From: Candidatus Omnitrophota bacterium
GTDB taxonomy: Bacteria > Verrucomicrobiota > Verrucomicrobiia > Limisphaerales > UBA1319
Direction of reading: 5' to 3'
NCBI GenBank assembly: GCA_023473405.1
Contig: JAMCZD010000015.1
Coordinates: 1-11,794 of the forward strand
Length of the DNA stretch: 11,794 nt
Shown: positions 1 through 6,375 of the stretch, piece by piece
Layout: the number at the start of each line of letters is the position of its first letter
How positions within the stretch are numbered: the stretch's first letter is position 1
Translations under genes and position numbers: made by a program
Notes under the pieces: generated by a model
Databases searched by the model: none
What the model was told of the DNA's origin: nothing
The model's input: the letters and a program-made list of their open reading frames with translations, nothing else

Positions 1-103
1 GCCGGGCGATGCGCCACGCCCCATGGAACCAGCGAACGGCTTGATCCCCAGGACTGGGCCCCACTGAAATGTGACTGCGCCGGGGGGGACTTTTTCAGCA
101 GAA

Positions 104-137
104 TCCACATTCCACATTCCCGAATGTGGAGATGTGA
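104..137. repeat. inverted heptamer repeats / hairpin downstream of ssrA
   Basis: TCCACAT occurs twice head to tail (104-117). It is followed by the inverted copies ATGTGGA (124-130) and GATGTGA (131-137). TCCACATTC (111-119) and GAATGTGGA (122-130) form a perfect dyad separated by two bases. It lies 14 bp beyond the 3' end of ssrA and could be its termination hairpin. No T-run follows on the minus strand, so a classical intrinsic terminator is not supported. Bases 1-103 hold nothing I can identify. Confidence 0.55.
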
Positions 138-151
138 CGTCAGATTCAGAA

Positions 152-507
152 TGGTGGAGGCGGCGGGAGTTGAACCCGCGTCCTGGGCTGATTCGCCGGC
201 GGTGACTACATGTTTAGCCGGAAGAGATTTTTCGGAGATCGGATAACCTTCCGGCACGCGTCCGATTTCCTAGATGGCAGGAAAAACTTCGTCCCGACGC
301 GCGCCGTCTCCGCGCCGGACCTACGCCTGCTGTAAACGCTCACTGACCTTAGCAGGCGTCAGGCAGTGAACGTCGCGGCAGCTTAGGCCGCGAGAGCTAA
401 TTCAGTATTAGCAGTTATTTTTTTGGTCCGATGATTTACGAGGCCAACGAACCATCCTCGACATGCCACTTCCAGTCCCTCCGTCCAGTCGAAACCGGTA
501 CGCCCCC
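152..507 (-). ncRNA. ssrA: transfer-messenger RNA (tmRNA)
   Basis: This is the trans-translation RNA that rescues stalled ribosomes and adds a degradation tag to the unfinished protein, working with SmpB. On the minus strand the 5' end reads GGGGGCG and the 3' end reads CGCCTCC-A-CCA. These form a seven-pair acceptor stem (one G-U) with the CCA encoded in the DNA. The TΨC arm sequence GGGTTCAACTCCC lies just before the 3' stem, and the typical GGTTTCGACTGG follows the 5' stem. The length of 356 nt is normal for a one-piece tmRNA. The internal reading frame encodes ANTELALAA followed by a stop, and the ALAA ending is characteristic. It sits 46 bp beyond the stop codon of the second Hsp20 gene on the same strand. 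Confidence 0.97.
383..412 (-). CDS. tmRNA-encoded proteolysis tag
   Basis: This is the resume reading frame inside ssrA: nine codons giving ANTELALAA, then TAA. The resume codon is GCT (Ala), preceded by an A-rich stretch ending AATAACT, as in many tmRNAs. Known tags end in ALAA or LAA, which ClpXP-type proteases and adaptors recognise. The hydrophobic end seen here fits. The first residue added would be the alanine carried by tmRNA itself, so the final tag would be ten residues. Confidence 0.88.
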   Translation of the reverse strand, partial: ANTELALAA

Positions 508-520
508 ATTTAACGATGAC

Positions 521-548
521 AATTTAACCGCGATCCGGCTTTGGTCAA
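521..548 (-). promoter_or_regulatory. putative sigma70-type promoter of ssrA
   Basis: On the minus strand TTGACC (543-548) matches five of six bases of the -35 consensus. After a 16-nt spacer comes TAAATT (521-526), a four-of-six match to the -10 box. The -10 box ends 13 nt before the mature tmRNA 5' end. That is slightly long, but tmRNA 5' ends are made by RNase P, so a short leader is expected. The promoter lies between the Hsp20 stop and ssrA, so ssrA can be transcribed on its own. Read by eye from consensus only. Confidence 0.5.
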
Positions 549-553
549 CGGAA

Positions 554-931
554 TTAATCCGTGACCGCGATTTTGCGGGGTTTGACCTCTTCGGACTTGG
601 GCAGGTTGAGCGTCAGCACCCCCTGCTCCATCTTGGCGCTGATCCGACTGATGTCGATGGCCGGGGCCAATTCAAAGGTGCGGTGGAAATCGGCAACCTT
701 GGACTCCCGATAAAGAATGCTGGCGTCGGGAACTGCCAGGTTCCGCCGGCCAATAATCGTCAATTCGTTTCCGTCCAACATGATTTCCAGGCCGGCTTTG
801 TTAACCCCCGGCATATCCGCTTCGAGGATGAAACCGTCTTTGGTCTCGAAAATGTCCACCGTGGGGGTAAGCGAAGGGTCTTGGCCGGCGGTTTTTTCCT
901 CTCGGTTTTCAGGTTTGGCTATCGTGCTCAT
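554..931 (-). CDS. Hsp20/alpha-crystallin family small heat-shock protein (second copy)
   Basis: This is an ATP-independent holdase chaperone of the cytoplasm that binds unfolding proteins and passes them to the ClpB/DnaK system. From the ATG at 931 it has 125 residues. The alpha-crystallin domain spans roughly residues 23-115, with the conserved ending GVLTLNLPK (residues 104-112) and the C-terminal I-x-I-type anchor IAV (121-123) used in oligomer assembly. The N-terminal arm is short. An in-frame TTG at 970 would add 13 residues. I chose the ATG because the extension is not Hsp20-like, although the site upstream of the ATG is only weakly AG-rich. It lies 63 bp after the first Hsp20 gene, is clearly diverged from it, and is probably co-transcribed. 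Confidence 0.92.
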   Translation of the reverse strand: MSTIAKPENREEKTAGQDPSLTPTVDIFETKDGFILEADMPGVNKAGLEIMLDGNELTIIGRRNLAVPDASILYRESKVADFHRTFELAPAIDISRISAKMEQGVLTLNLPKSEEVKPRKIAVTD

Positions 932-994
932 AAGATTCTTTGGTTTTATTAGGTTCAATGGTGAGTTCAAGGACCAGCAAACGGAGCCTTCAGG

Positions 995-1462
995 CTACTC
1001 CAAATTGACGGCGATCTGGCGCGGTTTTGCCTCTTCGGTCTTGGGCAAAGTAATAGTCAGTATCCCGTCCTGGTAACTGGCCATGACCTTCTCCACCTGG
1101 ACCGGTTTGGGCAGGGCGATAGTCCGATGGAATCGTCCGGTGAAACGTTCCGATCGATAAACCTCGCTGTCCGCAGCCGGTTTTTCCGCCTTGCGCTCGC
1201 CGGAGATGCTCAAGGTCCCATCGTGCAAGGAAACCTCGATGTCATCCTTTTTCAGTCCGGGAATCTCGGCTTTCACCACCAACCGGTCCTTGTCCTCCCA
1301 GAGGTCGAGGGCTGGAACCCAGCCATGAAAGAATTCATTCGAATTGATGAGTTCATTGGCGGGCAACTCCATCAGGCGATTGAGTTCATCACGCAAACCA
1401 AATAACTGATCGAAGGGAGACCAGTCCGATAGATCACTTGGACGACGTTGTATTGTCTGCAT
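995..1462 (-). CDS. Hsp20/alpha-crystallin family small heat-shock protein (first copy)
   Basis: A small heat-shock holdase of 155 residues, a usual length for bacterial Hsp20. The N-terminal arm (1-47) carries the common pattern of a 'DWSPFDQLFGLRDELNRLM' type helix. The alpha-crystallin domain runs from about residue 48 to 143 (VPALDLWEDKDRLVVKAEIPG; then DGILTITLPK at 132-141). The C-terminal anchor is IAV (150-152). The start ATG at 1462 has an AAAGG ribosome-binding site about 8 nt upstream. It is the leading gene of a two-gene Hsp20 operon on the minus strand. I saw no CIRCE element (TTAGCACTC-N9-GAGTGCTAA) upstream, and the stem-loop in the spacer is too far from the start to be a ROSE-type thermometer. 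Confidence 0.95.
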   Translation of the reverse strand: MQTIQRRPSDLSDWSPFDQLFGLRDELNRLMELPANELINSNEFFHGWVPALDLWEDKDRLVVKAEIPGLKKDDIEVSLHDGTLSISGERKAEKPAADSEVYRSERFTGRFHRTIALPKPVQVEKVMASYQDGILTITLPKTEEAKPRQIAVNLE

Positions 1463-1618
1463 TTTTCAACCTTTCAATTTTAATGTTCAACCAACTGAAT
1501 CTGAAGAAAGCTTTGACCATGCCATTACCGATAGATCCTGAACCGTCACACATAACAATCGCATTCACAACCAGTTACACACATCTGAACATTGAGAGAC
1601 CGTTTTGAAAGTGTCAGT

Positions 1619-1662
1619 ATGTCGCAATTATCACAGGCGCACACGCCATGTATAAGCGACAT
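1619..1662. promoter_or_regulatory. long bulged dyad in the hsp20/kinase divergent spacer
   Basis: The stem is built from ATGTCGC/GCGACAT, TTAT/ATAA, ACA/TGT and GGCG/CGCC around a CACA loop. That is 18 base pairs interrupted only by AA, C and A bulges. Weaker GTGT/ACAC pairing extends it to 1611-1672. It lies about 140 bp upstream of the kinase start and about 155 bp upstream of the Hsp20 start, on opposite sides. It could be an operator, a leader hairpin or a remnant of a small palindromic repeat. The rest of 1463-1802 shows only the GAGCGT-type repeat listed next. Confidence 0.5.
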
Positions 1663-1693
1663 TACGTCACACCAAATAGCTTTATTGAGTTCT

Positions 1694-1756
1694 ACGCTCC
1701 GCCATGCTTCCAACGCTGCCCACGCTCTCACGCTCCTCACGCTTCACGCTCTCCCC
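1694..1756 (-). repeat. GAGCGT-type repeat block A
   Basis: ACGCT (AGCGT on the minus strand) occurs six times, starting at 1694, 1713, 1722, 1730, 1739 and 1746. The steps are 19, 9, 8, 9 and 7 bp. This is a degenerate member of the same repeat family as the exact GGAGCGT arrays after the kinase and after the GH172 gene. Unlike the other members it lies 5' of a gene, just upstream of the kinase. Confidence 0.7.
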
Positions 1757-1802
1757 TTAAAAACGTCTTTACACAAACGATTCGCCATCGGAACAATTGA
1801 AC

Positions 1803-4800
1803 ATGGCAAAAAACGGTTTGATTCGCGCCGTTGCGTGGATTTTTCTGGGCCTGCTGGCGGCCGGCATCCCGGCATGGGCAAACGCTTCGTTCGAGGCTGA
1901 CAATCCCTACATCATCGATTCCTGGAGCGTGGACGATGGGCTGCCGCAAAGCACGGTGACGTCGATCCTGCAATCGCGTGATGGCTATCTCTGGTTCGGC
2001 ACCATCAACGGCTTGGTGCGTTTCGACGGTCAACGATTCACCGTCTTCGACGAATACAACACGCCCGGACTCAACAGCAGTTGGATCGTCCAGCTTTTTG
2101 AAGACAGCCAGGGGCGGCTGTGGATAGGCACGGAAACCGCCGGTGTGGTGATGATCAAGGACGGCCAGGTCAACCGGTTGGGAATCGGCCAGGCTGGCGC
2201 TGAGACCGCTGGCGCGGTCGTGATCAAAGACGGCCAGGCCGGCCGGTCGGGGATCGGCCAAGCGACCTCGGAAAAGCGCCTGGCGTCCGTATGCGAAGAC
2301 TCAGAGGGCGCGGTGTGGCTTTACACCGCCGACGGCCAAATATGGCGCTATGGGAAGGGGCGGTTTGACAACACGTTCCTTTTTGGCCAGGGATTTCACG
2401 CTTCGTACCGTGCCATTATAGCCGAACCCTCCGGCCCGGTCTGGGTGGCCACGGACCGAAGTCAATCGGCGGTTGGGTCGGTCTTGGACCCCGGTTCCAT
2501 CGAGCTCCCCATCGAAGAGAATATGCCGGTGAGAAGGTTGGATTATCTCCTCTCCAGCCCCTCAGGCGGGTATTGGCGCCTGGCAGATGGCCGTGTCCAA
2601 AAATGCCGAACCAACACCGTCGAACGCGACTTCGGCCCCTATCCGTGGGGTTCGGCGCCAGTGCGCGCCGCCTGCGAAGACCGCCAGGGCAACCTCGTGG
2701 TGGGCACGCAAGGTTCGGGCGTTTTTTGGTTCGATGACCAAGGTCGTGCATCGCGGCTTTCAACCAAACAGGGTCTCTCGAGCGATGTGATCCTGGCCTT
2801 GTGCGTCGACCGCGAGGGAAACCTTTGGGTGGGCACCGATGGCGGTCCGGACAGCAAGGGCTTGAACCGGGTGAAGCGCCGGAGTTTTGCGGTATTGGAT
2901 GTGTCGCGAGGTCCCTTCGGCAACGCAGTCCAATCCGCCTGTGAAGATGATCAAGGCGGGCTGTGGATCGGCTCGATCGGGGGAGGTATCACTTATTGGA
3001 AAGGAAGCGTTCAGCAACACTACGGCTTCAACCAGGGATTGGCCAGCACCAACGTCTGGTCCGTGTATGTGGCTCGAAATGGGGATGTCTGGGCCGGAAC
3101 CTGGGGCGCCGGACTGTTCCGCTTCCAAAAGCAAAATGGCCTGTTCCAACGCGCGGCTGGGCCGGAGGCGACCCAGCGGTTCATCCACGCCATTTACCAG
3201 GACCACTCCGGTGCCCTGTGGGTGGGCACGCAAAACGGCCTGGGCCGGCTTGATACCAACGGCTGGACAATGTTCACCTCCGCCAACGGTTTGTCGGCGG
3301 ATGAAGTCCAAGCCATCGCCGAGGATGACCGGGGCAATCTGTGGATCGGGACGGTGGGAGGCGGCTTGAACCGCCTGCATGATGGCCAGTTCTCCGCCTA
3401 CCATAAGCAAGACGGCTTGCCCAGCGAGGATATCTCCGCGCTCTACGTGGACCGGGACGGAATTCTCTGGATCGGGACCTCCGGCAGCGGCCTCGCCCGT
3501 TGGCAGGACGGCAAAGTGACTCGCCTCACCACTCGCGATGGTCTCTTGAGCAACAGCATCAATTTCATGATCCAGGATGACCACGGCTGCCTCTGGATCG
3601 GCTCCAACGCCGGCATCATGCGCGTCCAGAAACGCGAGCTCAACGACTTCGCCGCCGGCCGGACCACCTTTGTCTCCTGCCGCGCCTACGGGAAGCCGGA
3701 CGGCCTGCCAACCCGCGAATGCACCTTTGGTTCTCAACCCGCCGGTTGTCTTGGCCGCGACGGGCGTCTCTGGTTTCCCACCTCGAGAGGGCTGGTGACT
3801 GTCGATCCAACCCAACTCCACCCCAACATTCACCCGCCGCCGGTCATCATCGAGTCGGTGCTCATCAACGGCCAACTCCAGAACACCAACGCCCTGTGCA
3901 CCGAGGTTGCCCAGCCCGTCGTCATCCCCCCAGGCAAGGAACGTCTCGAGATTCGATACACCAGCCTGAACCTGTCCGCCGCCGAACGCGCCCGGTTCAA
4001 ATACCGCCTCGAAGGCCATGAAACGGACTGGACCCAAGCCGGCAACAGCCATGTCGCCCGTTACAGCCGGCTGCCCCCGGGCCGCTACAACTTCCAAGTC
4101 AAGGCCTGCAACGAGGACGGCGTGTGGAACGAGACCGGCAGCACCCTGGCGCTGATCGTCGAGCCGCCTTATTGGCGGACCTGGTGGTTTCTGAGCCTGT
4201 CGACCGCATGTATCCTTGGAATGATCATCGGAATCGTCCATTACTTATCTACGCAGAAATTGCAGCGGCAGCTCGAACGCCTTGCACAACAGGAAGCGCT
4301 CTCCAAGGACCGCTCCCGGATCGCCCAGGACATCCATGATCAATTGGGTGCCAGCCTCACCCAGGTCTCCCTCCTCAGCGAGATCGTCCAGAGCGACAAA
4401 GACAACCCGGGAGAGGTCGAGTCCCACGCCCGGCAAATCTACCAGACAACACGCGAGACCACCCGCGTGCTCGATGAGATTGTCTGGGCCGTTAATCCGT
4501 CGAATGACACCTTGGACAGCCTGGTGAGTTACGCCTGCAAATATGCCCAGGACTTTTTGTCGATGGCCGGTTTGCGTTACCGCCTCGATGTGCCCACCCA
4601 ATTACCCGCCATCGTTATCCCTCCCGAGTTCCGTCACAACGTCTTTCTCGCCTTTCGCGAAGCCATAACCAATGTCGTCCGCCATGCCGCCGCCTCTTCC
4701 GTCTGGATTCGGCTCCGGCTCGATTCCGCCACTTTTATTTTGGAAATCGAAGACAACGGTCGAGGAATTCGCGGCTTGGATGAAAAAGCGGCGCGAACCC

Positions 4801-4916
4801 GCAATGGCTTGCGCAATATGCGCCGGCGAATGGAAGGTATCGGCGGCAGTTTCGCCCTCGACTCCGGCCCCGAGGGCGGCGCCTTGGTGCGCCTTACGGC
4901 GCCGCTGGGAACGTGA
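1803..4916 (+). CDS. two-component sensor histidine kinase with Reg_prop propeller and Y_Y_Y domain
   Basis: A membrane sensor kinase of 1037 residues that likely detects a ligand in the periplasm and phosphorylates the NarL-type regulator encoded next. In order: a signal peptide (1-25, ending AWA/ANA); about 14 Reg_prop blades to about residue 690, each with a core like DRxGxLWIGTxxGL, enough for two seven-bladed propellers; a Y_Y_Y domain (about 714-788); one transmembrane helix (about 792-813); then a HisKA_3 box RIAQDIHDQLGASLTQV with phospho-accepting His845. The HATPase has N957 in its N-box (REAITNVVRHA), D984 in DNGRGI, and a G2 box near RNGLRNMRRRMEGIGG. No receiver or AraC domain is attached, unlike the hybrid kinases of Bacteroidota. 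The ATG at 1803 was chosen over the in-frame TTG at 1797; ribosome binding is weak at either. Residues 111-156 are a 23-residue tandem duplication. Confidence 0.95.
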   Translation: MAKNGLIRAVAWIFLGLLAAGIPAWANASFEADNPYIIDSWSVDDGLPQSTVTSILQSRDGYLWFGTINGLVRFDGQRFTVFDEYNTPGLNSSWIVQLFEDSQGRLWIGTETAGVVMIKDGQVNRLGIGQAGAETAGAVVIKDGQAGRSGIGQATSEKRLASVCEDSEGAVWLYTADGQIWRYGKGRFDNTFLFGQGFHASYRAIIAEPSGPVWVATDRSQSAVGSVLDPGSIELPIEENMPVRRLDYLLSSPSGGYWRLADGRVQKCRTNTVERDFGPYPWGSAPVRAACEDRQGNLVVGTQGSGVFWFDDQGRASRLSTKQGLSSDVILALCVDREGNLWVGTDGGPDSKGLNRVKRRSFAVLDVSRGPFGNAVQSACEDDQGGLWIGSIGGGITYWKGSVQQHYGFNQGLASTNVWSVYVARNGDVWAGTWGAGLFRFQKQNGLFQRAAGPEATQRFIHAIYQDHSGALWVGTQNGLGRLDTNGWTMFTSANGLSADEVQAIAEDDRGNLWIGTVGGGLNRLHDGQFSAYHKQDGLPSEDISALYVDRDGILWIGTSGSGLARWQDGKVTRLTTRDGLLSNSINFMIQDDHGCLWIGSNAGIMRVQKRELNDFAAGRTTFVSCRAYGKPDGLPTRECTFGSQPAGCLGRDGRLWFPTSRGLVTVDPTQLHPNIHPPPVIIESVLINGQLQNTNALCTEVAQPVVIPPGKERLEIRYTSLNLSAAERARFKYRLEGHETDWTQAGNSHVARYSRLPPGRYNFQVKACNEDGVWNETGSTLALIVEPPYWRTWWFLSLSTACILGMIIGIVHYLSTQKLQRQLERLAQQEALSKDRSRIAQDIHDQLGASLTQVSLLSEIVQSDKDNPGEVESHARQIYQTTRETTRVLDEIVWAVNPSNDTLDSLVSYACKYAQDFLSMAGLRYRLDVPTQLPAIVIPPEFRHNVFLAFREAITNVVRHAAASSVWIRLRLDSATFILEIEDNGRGIRGLDEKAARTRNGLRNMRRRMEGIGGSFALDSGPEGGALVRLTAPLGT
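2133..2270 (+). repeat. intragenic 69-bp tandem duplication in the propeller
   Basis: Two adjacent 69-bp units (2133-2201 and 2202-2270) encode 23-residue repeats that both read ETAG-x-V-x-IKDGQ-x-x-R-x-GIGQA. Sixteen of 23 residues are identical. The unit is about half a propeller blade, and the reading frame is kept. Several differences are at third codon positions, so the duplication is not brand new. Confidence 0.85.
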
Positions 4917-4944
4917 GGAGCGTGGAGCGTGGAGCGTGAAGCGT
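4917..4944 (+). repeat. GGAGCGT heptamer array B with trailing flank
   Basis: Three exact GGAGCGT units and one GAAGCGT follow the kinase stop codon with no gap. GTATGGGAGTGC (4943-4954) and GGGCAGAGCG (4957-4966) come next. They closely match the left arm of the long palindrome that follows the similar array at 10276, so this appears to be a truncated copy of that composite element. Confidence 0.85.
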
Positions 4945-4991
4945 ATGGGAGTGCGCGGGCAGAGCGCCGTTGAAGCACCGGACCAGATTTT

Positions 4992-5124
4992 GCCATCAGC
5001 CATTAGCCATTAGCCATTAGCCATCAGCCATCAGCCATCAGCCATTAGCCATCAGCCATTAGCCATCAGCCATTAGCCATCAGCCATTAGCCATCAGCCA
5101 TCAGCCATCAGCTATCAGCTATTC
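4992..5124 (+). repeat. GCCATYA heptamer tandem array
   Basis: Nineteen head-to-tail 7-bp units. Seventeen are exact GCCATCA or GCCATTA, often alternating, and the last two are degenerate (GCTATCA, GCTATTC). A run of nine C's follows at 5126-5134. The array fills most of the gap between the sensor kinase and its response regulator and ends 79 bp before the regulator start. The sequence differs from the GGAGCGT family but has the same 7-bp period. There are no unique spacers, so it is not a CRISPR. Confidence 0.93.
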
Positions 5125-5203
5125 ACCCCCCCCCGGCGCCATTGACGAATCCCGCGGCTTGAGTAATCTCGATATGTAACGCAGGCAAATCCAGGTTCAG
5201 ACC

Positions 5204-5830
5204 ATGCCCATCACAGTTTCGATAGTCGAGGATCATGAAGAGGTGCGCGGTACCTTGGCCGGCCTCATCAATCGCGCCGAGGGCTTTCGCTGCCTTGGCC
5301 AGCATGCAAACGCCGAAGCGGCCCTCGAAGCCCTGCCTCGCGAACGTCCCGAAGTCGTTCTCATGGATATTAATTTGCCGGGAATGAATGGCGTGGAATG
5401 CGTCCGCCGATTGAAACAGCTCCTGCCCGAGACCCAGGTCGTCATGCTCACGGTTTATGAAGATACGGAAAACATCTTCAATGCGCTGGCCGCCGGGGCG
5501 TCCGGTTACCTGCTCAAGCGCACCTCGCGCGCCGAGTTGCTGGCCGCCATTCGGGACGTTCATAAGGGCGGGTCACCCATGACCACTCATATCGCCCGCA
5601 AAGTGGTGCAATCCTTTCAACGCGCCGGCGCATCACCCCAACCGGCGGAGAACCTCTCCACACGTGAACAGGAGGTGCTCGATTGCCTCTCCCGCGGTTT
5701 TCTTTACAAGGAAATCGCCGACCGCCTCGGCATCAGCTACGAAACCGTCCACACTTATATCCGACGGATTTACGAAAAACTCCAGGTCCGAACCCGCACG
5801 GAAGCGGTCGCCAAATTCTTGCGGCATTAG
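5204..5830 (+). CDS. NarL/FixJ-family response regulator with LuxR-type HTH
   Basis: A cytoplasmic transcription regulator of 208 residues, the normal length of the family. The receiver domain (about 1-120) has acidic residues E9 and D10, the phospho-accepting D55 in VVLMDINLPGMNG, T83 and K105. The LuxR-type helix-turn-helix (151-208) starts LSTREQEVLDCLSRG and contains the recognition region KEIADRLGISYETVHTYIRR. The ATG at 5204 has an AGG about 8 nt upstream. It follows the HisKA_3 kinase on the same strand, and that kinase class normally partners NarL-type regulators, so the two almost certainly form a pair. Its targets cannot be read from this window. Confidence 0.96.
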   Translation: MPITVSIVEDHEEVRGTLAGLINRAEGFRCLGQHANAEAALEALPRERPEVVLMDINLPGMNGVECVRRLKQLLPETQVVMLTVYEDTENIFNALAAGASGYLLKRTSRAELLAAIRDVHKGGSPMTTHIARKVVQSFQRAGASPQPAENLSTREQEVLDCLSRGFLYKEIADRLGISYETVHTYIRRIYEKLQVRTRTEAVAKFLRH

Positions 5831-5845
5831 CCGCCAAAGAACACT

Positions 5846-5907
5846 CCCGGTTCTTTGTAAGGATTCCGGATTTCGCGAGGACCGGGTTTGTCACCAGAAC
5901 TGGTGAC
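5846..5907 (+). other. two stem-loops 3' of the response regulator
   Basis: CCCGGTTCT (5846-5854) pairs with AGGACCGGG (5878-5886) through nine pairs with one G-U. Immediately after, GTCACCAG (5890-5897) and CTGGTGAC (5900-5907) form a perfect dyad around two A's. They begin 15 bp after the regulator stop. No T-run follows, so they do not look like an intrinsic terminator. They may form a structured 3' UTR or the start of a small RNA ending at the terminator near 6120. I see no gene in 5908-6090. Confidence 0.5.
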
Positions 5908-6090
5908 TGGCAGGATTTGCGGCTCAGGTTAAATTGGTATCGTGATTGGCCGGTGCAAAAGTGCGGAACAAAGCCTCCGTGTGCAATTCGAAGGCGTAAA
6001 ACTGCAGCGCCGCATTGGACGACGATTTTAGGCAGTCGAGTGTGCTGCCGAATAAGTTGTAAAAACTCTCATCATTTGCCTCCGTAAAAA

Positions 6091-6123
6091 GGGGGCCGGC
6101 TTAAAACCCGGCCCTTCTTTTTT
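6091..6123 (+). terminator. strong intrinsic terminator, possibly bidirectional
   Basis: GGGCCGG (6093-6099) and CCGGCCC (6108-6114) form a seven-pair GC-rich stem with an A-rich loop, followed by TTCTTTTTT (6115-6123) on the plus strand. On the minus strand the same stem is followed by TTTTT (from AAAAA at 6086-6090). It could therefore end plus-strand transcripts from the two-component genes and minus-strand read-through from the PQQ-like gene, which stops about 250 bp away. Confidence 0.85.
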
Positions 6124-6140
6124 GTGTCGCGGCAAGCCGG

Positions 6141-6199
6141 GAGCGTCCGGAGCGTGGGAGCGTCAGAAGCGTGGGGAGCGTCCGGAGCGTTAGGAGCGC
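6141..6199 (+). repeat. GGAGCGT-type repeat block C
   Basis: AGCGT (last copy AGCGC) starts at 6142, 6151, 6159, 6168, 6177, 6186 and 6195, a step of 8-9 bp rather than 7. It is the same sequence family as the exact heptamer arrays, with one or two extra bases per unit. It lies just beyond the terminator. The 6200-6337 interval between this block and the next holds no gene I can support. Confidence 0.75.
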
Positions 6200-6337
6200 T
6201 GACTACCGCGAAGCAAATCTCTTGATCCCCAACTGGTGTAATCAGATTCAGCCTTCCTGCTGATGCGAAAAGAAAGTCAAATCCCGATTTTCTATTAATT
6301 GGCATGGTTGGTTTGCCAGGCGCGGATGAAGGCATCC

Positions 6338-6375
6338 ACGCTCCTATTTCCCACGCTCTCACGCCCCCACGCTCC
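6338..6375 (-). repeat. GGAGCGT-type repeat block D abutting a stop codon
   Basis: ACGCT occurs at 6338, 6353 and 6369, with ACGCC at 6361. In the direction of the PQQ-like gene this reads GGGAGCGTGGGGGCGTGAG and so on, starting at the base after its stop codon. The placement repeats the situation after the kinase gene. It faces block C in inverted orientation. Confidence 0.7.

Noticed and set aside
431..952. Plus-strand open frame over ssrA and the second Hsp20 gene
   Set aside because: It overlaps the 5' part of tmRNA and lies antisense to Hsp20; both of those are clear.
1463..1560. CIRCE operator or ROSE thermometer controlling hsp20
   Set aside because: No TTAGCACTC-N9-GAGTGCTAA match is visible, and no stem covers the AAAGG ribosome site near 1470.
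2760..4241. Open reading frame of 493 codons on the minus strand within the kinase gene
   Set aside because: It is antisense to a gene with clear Reg_prop and Y_Y_Y motifs, shows no recognisable domain, and arises from G+C-rich third positions on the coding strand.
4992..5124. CRISPR array
   Set aside because: The units are 7 bp, contiguous and lack unique spacers; no cas genes are nearby.
5683..6087. Second gene after the response regulator
   Set aside because: The frame begins inside the regulator's HTH region in another phase, has no recognisable domain, and its tail lies in the structured non-coding stretch.
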